A stretch of DNA of 64,000 bases from positions 930,001-994,000 of the forward strand of contig NZ_JIAC01000001.1 in the NCBI RefSeq assembly GCF_000687995.1. The letters run 5' to 3'. Shown here in pieces: positions 33,547-42,827 of this stretch; the stretch's first letter is position 1; the number at the start of each line of letters is the position of its first letter. The stretch comes from Selenomonas ruminantium AC2024 (lineage in GTDB: Bacteria; Bacillota; Negativicutes; Selenomonadales; Selenomonadaceae). The translations under genes were made by a program, and so were the position numbers. The notes beneath the pieces are model-generated. The model ran no database searches. It was not told the DNA's origin and saw nothing but the letters and a program-made list of their open reading frames with translations.

Positions 33547-35016
33547 ATGAAAATTAATTATGAGTCCCCTTGGGTTCAATTTTATCAGCGAGCAGTTAAA
33601 TACTTAAATCTCGAATTTGATGAAAAAATCTTTATTGGGGAATGCTTGCCTTTATTTGAGAGTATCCGTTCTTGGAATCATCTTGATTCGGAAACGTTAA
33701 ACTGGGTGAAGTCGCAACCAATGTTAAATCACTATAGCATACCTGTTATAGATGGGATGACAAAAGAAGGAATTATGCGATATAGAGAAAAATGGTTAGA
33801 TGATGATGAATTTGGGGGGATATTCGATCGATTTATATCAAATCCTTTTTCTGGATTTCATGAAATTAGTGAAATGATACCTTGTGGTACTTTGGTTTAT
33901 ATGCTAAAAAAGGCTTGTCAGTATTATGACAAAAAATGTGAAGAGTTGTGTAAGAAAATAGACGAAATAAAAAATAATGAAGAAATGTTGGCTGAGAAGG
34001 AAAAACTAGCTTCAAGTGGCGATGTGGGCGCGATGGTTTTCTTAGGTGATGCCTATCACGAAGGTATGTTGTGCCGTCGGGATGTGAAGAAATCATTTAA
34101 ATACTATGAAATGGCGGCAGAGAGCAACAGTGCCGATGGTTGGTTCGGTATGGCAAGATGTTATTCGCTGGGAGAATGTGTAGAAGCTGATGCTGAAAAA
34201 GCGATAACTTTATATGAAAAAGCAGCTAGTAATGGAAATTATAAGGCAATGTTGTTACTTGGTGGAACTTATTTAGGCGGGGGTGCTAGTGATAAAACTG
34301 ATAAAGTATATATTGGAAATGTTAGTTTTGATAGAGAATACGATTTTTCTAAAGCAAAATCCTGGTATGATAAGGCTATAGTTGCTTGTGGTGATGATAA
34401 AGAAGCGTTGGCTTTGTGCTACCATCGCATAGCTTCGGATATTCAGTACTCTAAAAATAAGGATGAATTGAGTAACATAGCAGAGGAGTATCATAGAAAA
34501 GCTGCTGACTTAGGAAATGTTGGGTCAATGTTGGATTTGTTGCGTATATATGATATCGCAGAATCATTAGACGATGATTTTATGAAAAAATATAAGAGAT
34601 GGTTGGATAATGCAGTAGAAGAGAGTGGGTTGAAAACTATTGGCATTATTGGAGCTAAATACATAGAAGGTGGTTTGGTTACTGAAAAGCAAGAAGATAA
34701 GAAGAATAAAATTAAAGCAGAGTTTAAATGGTTGAATGAAAAAGCCAATGCCGGTGATGGTTGGGCTGCCTTTACTTTGGGGAATGTTTGCTATTATGGA
34801 TATGGAGCTTGGGGCGTTCGTATCAATAAAGCGCATGAGTATTATAAAATAGCATCAGAATCTATTAATCCTGTATACGCAATAGAATTGGGAGATATGT
34901 ACTGGCAAAAAAAGATTCCATGTGTTCAAAGGAGAAATAGTGCTATAAAGTGTTATTATATGGCTTTGATAAATGGTAATGGATTAGCGTTGGAACGTTT
35001 GGAAAAATTCTTTTAG
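33547..35016 (+). CDS. Sel1-repeat protein A
   Basis: 489 residues. A unique N-terminal domain (about 1-150) is followed by Sel1-like helical repeats (GDVGAMVFLGDAYHEGMLCR, DGWFGMARCYSLGECVEADA, GNYKAMLLLGGTYLGGG). The C-terminal stretch with IGIIGAKYIEGG and GDGWAAFTLGNVCYYGYG is shared with two other proteins in this cluster. Sel1 repeats are protein-binding scaffolds. AGGAGAAAG precedes the ATG. AT-rich codon use contrasts with the core genes. Confidence 0.83.
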   Translation: MKINYESPWVQFYQRAVKYLNLEFDEKIFIGECLPLFESIRSWNHLDSETLNWVKSQPMLNHYSIPVIDGMTKEGIMRYREKWLDDDEFGGIFDRFISNPFSGFHEISEMIPCGTLVYMLKKACQYYDKKCEELCKKIDEIKNNEEMLAEKEKLASSGDVGAMVFLGDAYHEGMLCRRDVKKSFKYYEMAAESNSADGWFGMARCYSLGECVEADAEKAITLYEKAASNGNYKAMLLLGGTYLGGGASDKTDKVYIGNVSFDREYDFSKAKSWYDKAIVACGDDKEALALCYHRIASDIQYSKNKDELSNIAEEYHRKAADLGNVGSMLDLLRIYDIAESLDDDFMKKYKRWLDNAVEESGLKTIGIIGAKYIEGGLVTEKQEDKKNKIKAEFKWLNEKANAGDGWAAFTLGNVCYYGYGAWGVRINKAHEYYKIASESINPVYAIELGDMYWQKKIPCVQRRNSAIKCYYMALINGNGLALERLEKFF

Positions 35017-35048
35017 CTATTAAGTGCTGGATGGAAGGTAATACTGGC

Positions 35049-35768
35049 ATGAAAATTATAGGATTTGATGAAAAAGTTGAAGCTGCTAATAAAATAGTAG
35101 CTGATTATGCTAACCGTTTTAGCGGCCAAAGTAATTGTGAAACCGAATTGCTTATCGATACATGTAAGAGTATGTGTCAGGATATAGCTGGATGTTTTGG
35201 CTATAGTATTACGGATGAGGAATTTTTGGCCATACATGGATTTGAAATGAATATTATGCGAGAGATAAGGCAAGATGTTGAGGAATTTAGTAATAAATAT
35301 CAAGATGTAGATTCAGAGCATAGGGCTATTATTAGGAGAGCGCTTAGTCTGGCTCAACCTCCGGGAGAAGTGATAAAAAAATGTGGACGCGATTATATAA
35401 GAGCCACTTCTAATTGGCTCGAAAGTGATTGTGAAGAGAAATTAATGAAATCTGTAAATGCTTATGTAAATGAGCATAGGCATGAATATGCTGAATGGTT
35501 GCAAATTGTTGCAGAAAAAAGCAAAATGCCTATGATTGGTCAGATTGGCCAGGATTATCTAGCAGGCAATATGACCTATGGATGCAAGAAGGATACATAC
35601 CCTCAGCTAAGAGCTGAGGAATCTTGGCTGATGGATGCTGGGGCAGCAGGTGATGGCTGGGCAGCATTTACACAGGCTTGTCTTTGTTACTTTGGAGCTG
35701 TTCGTTTGAAGGTGGCTATTGAGTGTTATGAAAAGGCGAAAGAATTATTGATAAATGATTGTAAGTGA
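35049..35768 (+). CDS. Protein sharing the C-terminal module of Sel1 protein A
   Basis: 239 residues. The N-terminal part is a helical domain not recognised. The C-terminal part (MIGQIGQDYLAGN, then GDGWAAFTQACLCYFG) matches the conserved end of the proteins at 33547 and 41158, with fewer Sel1 units. GGAAGG lies ten bases before the ATG at 35049, which is preferred to an ATG at 35031. It starts 32 bases after Sel1 protein A, so both are one transcript. Confidence 0.7.
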   Translation: MKIIGFDEKVEAANKIVADYANRFSGQSNCETELLIDTCKSMCQDIAGCFGYSITDEEFLAIHGFEMNIMREIRQDVEEFSNKYQDVDSEHRAIIRRALSLAQPPGEVIKKCGRDYIRATSNWLESDCEEKLMKSVNAYVNEHRHEYAEWLQIVAEKSKMPMIGQIGQDYLAGNMTYGCKKDTYPQLRAEESWLMDAGAAGDGWAAFTQACLCYFGAVRLKVAIECYEKAKELLINDCK

Positions 35769-35802
35769 TCGGTAAATATGTATAAATAGGGAGGTTTGCA
35801 TC

Positions 35803-37356
35803 ATGGAAAAGAATATGAACTTAGAAGACTTGATGGAACTGGGCAATGAGGCATTTTTAAAAAAAGATTACGAGTTGTCCGTTAAATATTATCGACAGGC
35901 AGCTGATGCGGGCGAAACAGATGCTATGGCGCAGATAGGGATTTTTTATCAGAGTGGACAAGGTGTTGAGCAATCCTTTGAAAAAGCTATAGAATGGTAT
36001 CATAAAATATTAGATGCGGGTAATGTGGATGGCTGGTATCTATTGGGGACTGTTTATGAGGATATGGAGGATTATGAAAAGTCAGTAGAGTGTTATGAGC
36101 GGCAGATAGATGAAGAAGGTACCTGTAAATATGATGCTTATTATGGCTTAGCAAAAGCCTATCGATATGGTTTGGGAAAAGAGGAAAATTTTGCCAAGGC
36201 ATTGGATTATTATCAACAAGCAGCTGGCAATGGTGTAATTATGTCCATGGTTGACTTAGGGCAGCTTTATTACGAGGGCGATTTCGTCAAGCAGGATTAT
36301 AGTATCGCTAATTATTGGTTTGAAAAGGCAGCGAATTCCTATAATGGTAATTATCTAGCCTTTGCTCATTTGGGAGAGGCATATCATCATGGCTTAGGGA
36401 AGGAAGTAAATTACGATAAGGCTAAAGAATACTACGAAAAGGCGATGGATGCGGGGGAAGATGCTGTCCTGTTCTGGTATGGGGAAATTTACTTTGATGA
36501 AGAGCAATATAAAGAAGCATTAAATTATTTCCAGCGTGCAGCAGTTGATGGGAATGAATTTCAAGCTGAAGCGGAGAATACCATTGGTATAATGTATCAG
36601 CAGGGCAAAGGCGTTGAGCAGGATTTTGTTAAAGCAGCTGAATGGTATCAAAAAGCTGCCGGGCATGGCAATGCATCGGCAATGTGTGCGCTGGGGACTA
36701 TGTACAATCGTGGACAGGGGATGGCGCAGGATTGTGCTCAGGCAGCATACTGGGCTTTACAAGCTGCCAAGCTGGGCGATGTTGTAGCAATGTATAATAT
36801 TGGTTCATATTATGAAGAGGGCAATGGCGTTGAACAAGATTATGTTGCTGCCTTGGCTTGGTATATGCGTGCAGCTGATTATGGTGATGAAGATGCCATG
36901 AATGAAATAGGCGATATATATTATTTCGGCAATGGCGTAGAGCGGGATTATTCCATCGCTAAGGAGTGGTTTGAAAAGGCTATTGCAGCAGGGAATGAAA
37001 CACCGTTTATGCCATTGGGAACTATCTACTATTACAATGAGAATTATGACAAGGCAATGGAACTATACTTGAAGGCTGTAAATGACGATAATACATATCA
37101 GCATATAGCTGAAGCGAGAATTGGCGATTTGTATTTGGAAGGCTCAGGCGTTGAACAGGATATGGCAAAGGCTGCAGAGTGGTATGAAAAATCAGCTGCG
37201 CATGGTTATGCGACGGCAATGCTGGCCCTAGGAGATATTTATTGTGATGGCGAGGGAAATGTCGAACAAGATTTGACCAAAGCCAAGGAATGGTATGAAA
37301 AAGCCAAGGCTACAGGAAGTGAAGAAGCTGAACAGCGACTGGCTGATTTGGAATAG
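35803..37356 (+). CDS. Sel1-repeat protein B, about 12 repeats
   Basis: 517 residues made almost wholly of 36-residue Sel1 units (A-x-x-x-L-G-x-x-Y-x-x-G-x-G-V-E-x-D-x-x-K-A-x-x-W-Y-x-K-A-A), for example GNASAMCALGTMYNRGQGMA and ATAMLALGDIYCDGEG. No signal peptide is seen. It would form a superhelical adaptor in the cytoplasm. GGGAGG precedes the ATG. A terminator follows. Confidence 0.9.
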   Translation: MEKNMNLEDLMELGNEAFLKKDYELSVKYYRQAADAGETDAMAQIGIFYQSGQGVEQSFEKAIEWYHKILDAGNVDGWYLLGTVYEDMEDYEKSVECYERQIDEEGTCKYDAYYGLAKAYRYGLGKEENFAKALDYYQQAAGNGVIMSMVDLGQLYYEGDFVKQDYSIANYWFEKAANSYNGNYLAFAHLGEAYHHGLGKEVNYDKAKEYYEKAMDAGEDAVLFWYGEIYFDEEQYKEALNYFQRAAVDGNEFQAEAENTIGIMYQQGKGVEQDFVKAAEWYQKAAGHGNASAMCALGTMYNRGQGMAQDCAQAAYWALQAAKLGDVVAMYNIGSYYEEGNGVEQDYVAALAWYMRAADYGDEDAMNEIGDIYYFGNGVERDYSIAKEWFEKAIAAGNETPFMPLGTIYYYNENYDKAMELYLKAVNDDNTYQHIAEARIGDLYLEGSGVEQDMAKAAEWYEKSAAHGYATAMLALGDIYCDGEGNVEQDLTKAKEWYEKAKATGSEEAEQRLADLE

Positions 37357-37379
37357 TATAATAGGACTTATGGACACAG

Positions 37380-37413
37380 AAAAGACACCTTCGGCGATGA
37401 AGGTGTCTTTTTT
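37380..37413 (+). terminator. Intrinsic terminator after Sel1 protein B
   Basis: AAAAGACACCTTC and GAAGGTGTCTTTT pair around GGCGAT with a T-run. Confidence 0.9.
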
Positions 37414-37513
37414 ATGATGATAAATTGTCTGAATTTACCTATATATTATTGATTGGATGGCAGGTTTTCATTGCAAGCTGGCGAATAATGTTATCAGGAT
37501 GGAGGGATGGCGT

Positions 37514-38074
37514 ATGCTGGAGCAAGGGCTGATTGAAGAGCTGGAACGCTATATACTGCTGAACTATCGCCCGGATGGGGCGAAGGAGAAGGGCTTTGCA
37601 GAGGAGCCTAAACGGAAGAAGGATTCCACTAATGGGGCTTGGGGGATAGGGGCACCTTTTGCTGCTTGTATCGCATTGCCGGAATTCCTGACGGGAATAG
37701 AGTCATTGACAAACAAGTTGGAAATGTCTTTTTCAGAGAAACTTATGTGGTGGATAAAGGAACGGAAGCGCAAGCCGGTGGAGATATACCGTGCGGCAGG
37801 CGTGACCAAGGCGCATTTTGCTAAAATCCGCAATAATGTGCAGTACCACCCAACGAAAGAGACGGTACTGGCTTTTGTGATTGCCTTGCACCTGTCTATG
37901 GATGAGGCTGCTGATTTACTGAAGCGGGCAGGCTATGCTTTGTCTGAAAGCCGTTTGGGGGATATGATTGTGAAGTTTTTCTTGGAAATGAAGCGCTATA
38001 ATATAGATGAAATTAATGAGGCGTTGTATACGCACGATTGCAAGACCTTGACCAATTGGCGGGGGAACAAATAA
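37514..38074 (+). CDS. HTH-like DNA-binding protein, 186 residues
   Basis: The middle region SFSEKLMWWIKERKRKPVEI and YRAAGVTKAHFAKIRNNVQY resembles a Cro/CI helix-turn-helix, followed by HPTKETVLAFVIALHLSMDE AADLLKRAGYALS, a pattern shared with Xre-type regulators. The N-terminus (LERYILLNYRPDG) and the C-terminus (NIDEINEALYTHDCKTLTNW) are separate helical parts. ATG at 37514 has GGAGGG seven bases upstream. It may regulate the cluster. A terminator follows at 38105-38131. Confidence 0.68.
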   Translation: MLEQGLIEELERYILLNYRPDGAKEKGFAEEPKRKKDSTNGAWGIGAPFAACIALPEFLTGIESLTNKLEMSFSEKLMWWIKERKRKPVEIYRAAGVTKAHFAKIRNNVQYHPTKETVLAFVIALHLSMDEAADLLKRAGYALSESRLGDMIVKFFLEMKRYNIDEINEALYTHDCKTLTNWRGNK

Positions 38075-38104
38075 GATACAAATGTCTTCATATATAGGAA
38101 ACAG

Positions 38105-38131
38105 CCGATTCTGTAATGGAATCGGTTTTTT
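38105..38131 (+). terminator. Intrinsic terminator
   Basis: CCGATTC and GAATCGG pair around TGTAATG, followed by six Ts. Confidence 0.8.
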
Positions 38132-38158
38132 CGTAAAAAAAATTATTTGGCGAATTGT

Positions 38159-38196
38159 AAAACGACATGAGACGTCATAGCCCTGCTGTATTATCG
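38159..38196 (+). promoter_or_regulatory. Second copy of the AAAACGACATG operator-like site
   Basis: ACGACATGAGACGTCATAG (38162-38180) matches the site before the WYL gene at 15 of 19 positions, and TGTATTAT follows at the same spacing as TGTATGAT there. It precedes the gene at 38320. It points to joint control by the WYL or another island regulator. Confidence 0.5.
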
Positions 38197-38319
38197 GGGT
38201 ACCAAGAAGGCATATGCTAAAAAATAGCAAGGTTGCCTGCTTGGATACCACTTAGACGTGTACGTTCTGTATAATCTAAGTAATCAAGCAGTATTGGAGT
38301 TTGTAAGGAGGAAATTGGT

Positions 38320-38736
38320 ATGATTTGGAATTTTGTTGTTGGTGGCGCTGTCGGTTGGTTGTTGGCAAATTTGATGGAAGAGGATAAGCCAGTGGAAAAA
38401 GCTGAGGTTACTCCAGAGCAGGCTTTAGAAGTGCTGGTACAGGACATCCGCGATGAAGCGGAGTGGGCGATGGAAGAGTGCACCACGGATGAGGAGCGTG
38501 AAATGGTCTATGCGCAGGTGAAAGAGTCGGTGCAAAAGATTCAGCTTACGCTGCAGGAAAAGGGCGAAGAAATCATAGCCGACTTGCGTGCACAGGTAGC
38601 GGATGCTCCCAGTAAGGAAGAAGTTGCAGATTCTGTGGAAAGCAGGGTGCAGGATTTCAAAGAGAAGATGGACAACTTATCGGATTCTTTGAATCAGGCA
38701 CTTTCGGATTTGAAGCCTAAAACGGCGGAAGCTTAA
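38320..38736 (+). CDS. Membrane-anchored coiled-coil protein (YtxH-like), 138 residues
   Basis: A short hydrophobic N-terminus (MIWNFVVGGAVGWLLANLM) followed by a long acidic helical domain with heptad-like spacing (VESRVQDFKEKMDNLSDSLN). The layout is like YtxH-type stress proteins. TAAGGAGG precedes the ATG. It is likely controlled by the operator-like site at 38159. Function is unknown. Confidence 0.65.
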   Translation: MIWNFVVGGAVGWLLANLMEEDKPVEKAEVTPEQALEVLVQDIRDEAEWAMEECTTDEEREMVYAQVKESVQKIQLTLQEKGEEIIADLRAQVADAPSKEEVADSVESRVQDFKEKMDNLSDSLNQALSDLKPKTAEA

Positions 38737-38762
38737 TAGTTACTCATAGCAGTTCACTAGTT

Positions 38763-38791
38763 CAGCACAGGCGAATATATCGTCTGTGCTG
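38763..38791 (+). terminator. Hairpin terminator
   Basis: CAGCACAG and CTGTGCTG pair around a 13-base loop; a T-poor tail (TTGTGTC) follows. Confidence 0.5.
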
Positions 38792-38862
38792 TTGTGTCAA
38801 TATTGCACTTTAGAAGTTATGGGGCTTTGAAGAGATTTTACGAGTATGACAGGGGAAAGTAA

Positions 38863-40347
38863 ATGAACGGTAAGAAAAGGTGTTTTTATTACAATGCCAT
38901 AGAAGATGATTGGCAGCAGGAGCAAGTTTGCCCACAGGATGATTTAGAGTATCGTCTGAAGGGGCTAAAAATGGATGACTGGCGATTTTCCTATGTCTAT
39001 TTGCCATTGAGCTGGAGTGTAGAGTTGCTTCCTAATAGAACGGTAGAACTTGCTTTACATGTCAAAAGGGTTACTTTAGAAGAAAATACGATTACTGAGG
39101 TCACGGATAAGGATTGGACGATTGAGTGTGATATTGACCATGGCAATCTGCAAGGGTGGCCTGCATCCATTGTGGGCAATGATATAAGGAACTGGCGTAA
39201 TGGCTATGTTTGTGGGGGAAGTATATTATTTCCGGAATTACTGGCGGCAAGGCATGTTGATATACCGGCGGTGGCTATTGATGTGGCCATTGATTATCTA
39301 AGAGAAATAGCAGAAGACAAATACGGATTTCGTCCTAGTTATTTAGGGGATGCCCACGGCTTGCAGCATTTGATTGCCTTTTGTGAAAGTGCGTTGGACC
39401 CTAATATATATATTCTGAAAGATGTTTTGGGACAGGCCGCTTATAAAGCAATAAAGGAACAAGGCCGTTTTGACAGTTATCGGGAATTATGCAGATATTT
39501 GGACATAGAAAATCTGCCACCCAGTCTAAGAAAAGCATATGTGCGGAGTCCGGAAAGCATATTGGTATACGTTTTTCTTCGTCAATGTGGATTTACGGAT
39601 ATCAATATCATTCGCCGCTTTTTCTACCGGGAAGAGATTTTCGGTTATCGGTTACTGAATATGCGTTACAATGCCACCGCTGGTGTGTTGAATTTAAGAG
39701 GAACGGGTGCCTATGACTTGGATCGTTTCCAACGGTTTTGCCGTTGGCTGCTGCGTCATCGCGAGGAAAAAGCGATTGCTCCGCGTGTGCTTCGTTGGTG
39801 TAATGATAATTTCACCTATGCTGCATTGGATACGCTGAGAATGTTCGTGGAAGCCGAGCTGGATAATAACGAGGGGCTGATAGACTGGAACGTGTATCGT
39901 CGGCTTCTGAATGAGGGGCTTACCCAGGAAGTCCACGATGCATTAGTGGATGAGCTGTTTATCGCACGTCCGGATATAGTAAATCGCTATAGGAGCGCAG
40001 GGAAGAATTCCAAACGTGAGAACAAAATATATGAATATAAAGAAAAAGAACTGGCCTTAGAAACAAATCTTGGGGAATATACGTTCCATTTGCCTAGAGA
40101 TACAAATGAATTGCATAAATGGGGGAATCTATTCCATAACTGTGTCGCAAGCTATGATTCGGATGTTCTATCTAAATGGTCGCTAATCGCAGCGATGAAA
40201 AAGCAAGAAAAATATGTGGCTTGCATTGAGGTGAAACAGGGCAGGATTACGCAGGCTCTGGGCTATTGTAATCAAAGTTTACCAGCAGACTATCGTGCGG
40301 CTATTGCAGAATGGGCAAAAGAAAATAAGATTTTCTATAGACACTGA
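38863..40347 (+). CDS. PcfJ-like protein
   Basis: 494 residues. The C-terminal part FHLPRDTNELHKWGNLFHNC, VASYDSDVLSKWSLIAAMKK and CIEVKQGRITQALGYCNQ matches the PcfJ family found on conjugative plasmids and elements. The preceding half is helical (LLRHREEKAIAPRVLRWCND). Function is not established in the family. GGGGAAAG precedes the ATG. The FtsZ-like gene follows after 17 bases. Confidence 0.8.
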   Translation: MNGKKRCFYYNAIEDDWQQEQVCPQDDLEYRLKGLKMDDWRFSYVYLPLSWSVELLPNRTVELALHVKRVTLEENTITEVTDKDWTIECDIDHGNLQGWPASIVGNDIRNWRNGYVCGGSILFPELLAARHVDIPAVAIDVAIDYLREIAEDKYGFRPSYLGDAHGLQHLIAFCESALDPNIYILKDVLGQAAYKAIKEQGRFDSYRELCRYLDIENLPPSLRKAYVRSPESILVYVFLRQCGFTDINIIRRFFYREEIFGYRLLNMRYNATAGVLNLRGTGAYDLDRFQRFCRWLLRHREEKAIAPRVLRWCNDNFTYAALDTLRMFVEAELDNNEGLIDWNVYRRLLNEGLTQEVHDALVDELFIARPDIVNRYRSAGKNSKRENKIYEYKEKELALETNLGEYTFHLPRDTNELHKWGNLFHNCVASYDSDVLSKWSLIAAMKKQEKYVACIEVKQGRITQALGYCNQSLPADYRAAIAEWAKENKIFYRH

Positions 40348-40364
40348 TTGAGGGGGAATATAAA

Positions 40365-41108
40365 ATGTTCGAGTTAAATGAAAATATGGATAAAGAATTG
40401 TGTAATTTTAGAGTTGCTTTCATAGGTAAAACTGCCGAGATATGGAAACAGCAAACCTTTGCTGAAAAATTTAAGTTGCTGGATGGAAAGCCATTAGAAG
40501 CTGCATCATGGAGGAGAGTAGACATTGGCTTTTTGATTGCCGATGCCAGGGAGAAGGAAGATGTAGATTATCTAAAAAAAGCGGCAGCGGCTGCTAATAA
40601 TACCTGTATATCATTATTGATACCAATATTGATTTCTGCAGAACAGATAGATGTACCAGCGTCCTTGATGACTATAAATCCTAAAAAATATGCAGGAGAG
40701 TCTGAGCTTTACAAGACTATATACGATGCTATTAAGTCTATATATGATGTCGTTTGTATTCCAGGACTCGTAAATCTGGATTTGTGTGATGTTCAAGCTG
40801 TTTGTAAGGATAAAAAGAAGTTATTGTTAGCTACGGGAGAAGCTGAAGGTGAAAGGGCAAGTATAATTGCTGCTATGGAGGCCATAAACAAACTGACAAA
40901 GCAGAATGAAAAAGCTCAAAGCGTAGGCACGTCTGTTCTGTTGAATGTTACTGGCAGTGAAGCTAATTTGAGTATGTATGAAATTCAAGAAGCTAGTGAA
41001 ACAATACACGATTGGATGGAGAATAAGCAGGCAGCGATTATTTGGGGCGCATCTATTGATGAATCGTTGGATGATGTGATTCGGGTGTCTATTTTGATTG
41101 GGGAATAA
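40365..41108 (+). CDS. FtsZ-like protein lacking the nucleotide-binding domain
   Basis: 247 residues. The second half aligns by eye with FtsZ domain 2: PGLVNLDLCDVQAVCKDKKK (FtsZ T7 loop NLDFADV), LLATGEAEGERASIIAAMEA (MGTG-x-A-x-G-E-x-R-A), LLNVTGSEANLSMYEIQEAS (VNITGG-x-D-L-x-L-x-E), and AIIWGASIDESLDDVIRVSI (FGA-x-x-D-x-x-x-x-D-x-I-R-V-T). The first half is not the GTPase fold: the GGGTGTG loop is absent, and IGKTAEIWKQQTFAEKF with GFLIADARE stand in its place. It probably binds FtsZ or forms its own filaments. AGGGGGAA precedes the ATG. Confidence 0.72.
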   Translation: MFELNENMDKELCNFRVAFIGKTAEIWKQQTFAEKFKLLDGKPLEAASWRRVDIGFLIADAREKEDVDYLKKAAAAANNTCISLLIPILISAEQIDVPASLMTINPKKYAGESELYKTIYDAIKSIYDVVCIPGLVNLDLCDVQAVCKDKKKLLLATGEAEGERASIIAAMEAINKLTKQNEKAQSVGTSVLLNVTGSEANLSMYEIQEASETIHDWMENKQAAIIWGASIDESLDDVIRVSILIGE

Positions 41109-41157
41109 AGGTGGAAATGATGGAGAAGGCCAATTAGGTGTATGAACTATAAAGTGG

Positions 41158-42354
41158 GTGGGAATCTTGGAGAAGAATTGTTTGTATAAGGTCAAGAGAG
41201 CCTATCGGTTGAAAAATTATGATGTAGTGGTGGATGAACGCAGCCCGGAAGTTATATGTGAGGATAATTGTGCTTGGACAACAGCCTATGTATATCGTGG
41301 CCTTAGAAATCGTAAAAATCCCAAATCAATAACAGAATTGGAATGGGAACAAGGAACAAAGCTGAAGATATGTGCGGAGGGAACAGGTGCAAAAAGAATA
41401 GTAAAGAGTATAGTGGAATGGCTCTATAACAAAAAAAGTATAGAGTTTGATGAGGCAAGGTTCCTAAGTCAATGTATGCAAAGATTTGCGGACATTCGTA
41501 ATGAATGCAATTTGGATGAAGAGACGTTAAGACGAGCTGAAAAAATCCGTTTAGTGGAACGTGAGGCGGCTTTGGTATTGGCAGGTTGTACGGAACAGGG
41601 AATCAAAGAAATTGAGAAGAAACTGCCAGCGTGGGAAGAGAAAAAAAGACAGAATGATTATGGGTGGAGCAGCGGTGAAATCCTTGATTTTTCTTTACGG
41701 GAATCAGCACCCGTAGATATAACAGCAAATAGAATAGAACGAATGTGTGATTATTATCGAGAGCAGTGTGATCGGTTAAATTGGAAAATGGAGCAGGTTC
41801 GACATTTTGAGGAAATCATCAATGGAAAAGAGCAGTTAGCATCTGCTGGCGATATTGAGGCAATGTTCTTCTTGGCAAAAGCATATGAAACGGGGCGGCT
41901 TTGTGAACGTGACATGGAAAAGGTACGCGCGTATTTGAAAATGGCCAAGGAGGCATTTGCTGGTGACTTAGTCAAAAAATACAAGGTCTGGCTGGATAAG
42001 GCTGTACAGGATAGTGGCTTGGAAATGATAGGCCGTTTAGGGCGTGAATATATAGAAGGGACCTTTGCAGAGTCGGCCAAAAAGAATAAGGACGTTAAGC
42101 TTAAGAAGGAGATTAAATGGCTTAATCAGGCTATAGAATCCGGTGACGGCTGGGCTGCTTTTACCAAAGGGAATATTTGCTATTACGGTTATGGACGCTG
42201 GGGCGAAAGACGACAGGAAGCCTATAATAACTATCTTAAGGCTGCTAAGTCTAAGGAGTCCATATACGCACTGGAATATGGAGAACTGTGTTTGAAAAAC
42301 GGAGCTTTGAAAGAAGAAGTCGTAAAAGTATTAGCGCAGGCACTTAGCGAGTAA
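41158..42354 (+). CDS. Sel1-type protein C
   Basis: 398 residues from a GTG at 41158; a TTG at 41167 is an equally possible start. The N-terminal 200 residues are unlike the other Sel1 proteins. The C-terminal part has one Sel1 unit (SAGDIEAMFFLAKAYETGRL) and the shared module MIGRLGREYIEGTF and GDGWAAFTKGNICYYGYG seen at 33547 and 35049. It lies between the FtsZ-like and HAD genes in one operon-like run. Confidence 0.72.
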   Translation: MGILEKNCLYKVKRAYRLKNYDVVVDERSPEVICEDNCAWTTAYVYRGLRNRKNPKSITELEWEQGTKLKICAEGTGAKRIVKSIVEWLYNKKSIEFDEARFLSQCMQRFADIRNECNLDEETLRRAEKIRLVEREAALVLAGCTEQGIKEIEKKLPAWEEKKRQNDYGWSSGEILDFSLRESAPVDITANRIERMCDYYREQCDRLNWKMEQVRHFEEIINGKEQLASAGDIEAMFFLAKAYETGRLCERDMEKVRAYLKMAKEAFAGDLVKKYKVWLDKAVQDSGLEMIGRLGREYIEGTFAESAKKNKDVKLKKEIKWLNQAIESGDGWAAFTKGNICYYGYGRWGERRQEAYNNYLKAAKSKESIYALEYGELCLKNGALKEEVVKVLAQALSE

Positions 42355-42373
42355 TATCAAGAGGTGGCTATAG

Positions 42374-42799
42374 TTGAAAATAATCTTTTTAGACGTGGAC
42401 GGTGTGTTGAATTCTATGCAGGATGGATATTCGATAAGATTGAAGACAGATTCGCATTTGAAACTTTTGCAGTACATCGTAAGGGAAACAGATGCTAAAA
42501 TCGTACTGTCATCCTCGTGGAGGATAGGCTTTACGCCTGCCAGTAAAAATCTGCTGAATCGATTCAAGGAATATGGACTGGAGATTATGGACTGCACGCC
42601 GGAATTATCCAGTGCATGCCGGGGCGATGAAATACGTAAGTGGTTGAACGATACAGAGTATAGTGTGGAGAATTTCGTTATCCTGGATGATGAGGCAAAT
42701 ATGGCAGAGTTTACAGAGACAAATCTGGTACAGACGGATACCAATGTTGGCCTGCAAGAGAATGAGGCAATCAGGTGTGTTAAGATGTTGAATGCGTAG
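42374..42799 (+). CDS. Small HAD-fold phosphatase-like protein
   Basis: 141 residues. Motif I FLDVDGVLNS and motif II KIVLSSSWR near residue 45 with FVILDDEAN as the later acidic motif fit the short cap-less HAD family seen in RNA-repair and defence contexts (HAD domain with LSSSWR). Start is TTG with AAGAGGTGG upstream. It is in operon with the Sel1 protein C gene. Confidence 0.78.
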   Translation: MKIIFLDVDGVLNSMQDGYSIRLKTDSHLKLLQYIVRETDAKIVLSSSWRIGFTPASKNLLNRFKEYGLEIMDCTPELSSACRGDEIRKWLNDTEYSVENFVILDDEANMAEFTETNLVQTDTNVGLQENEAIRCVKMLNA

Positions 42800-42827
42800 T
42801 GTTACAGTTAGAAAAGGAGGGCTGGTC

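Noticed and set aside
41158-42354. Alternative start at TTG 41167
   Set aside because: Not excluded, but neither start has a decisive ribosome binding site, so the longer form was kept with the doubt stated.
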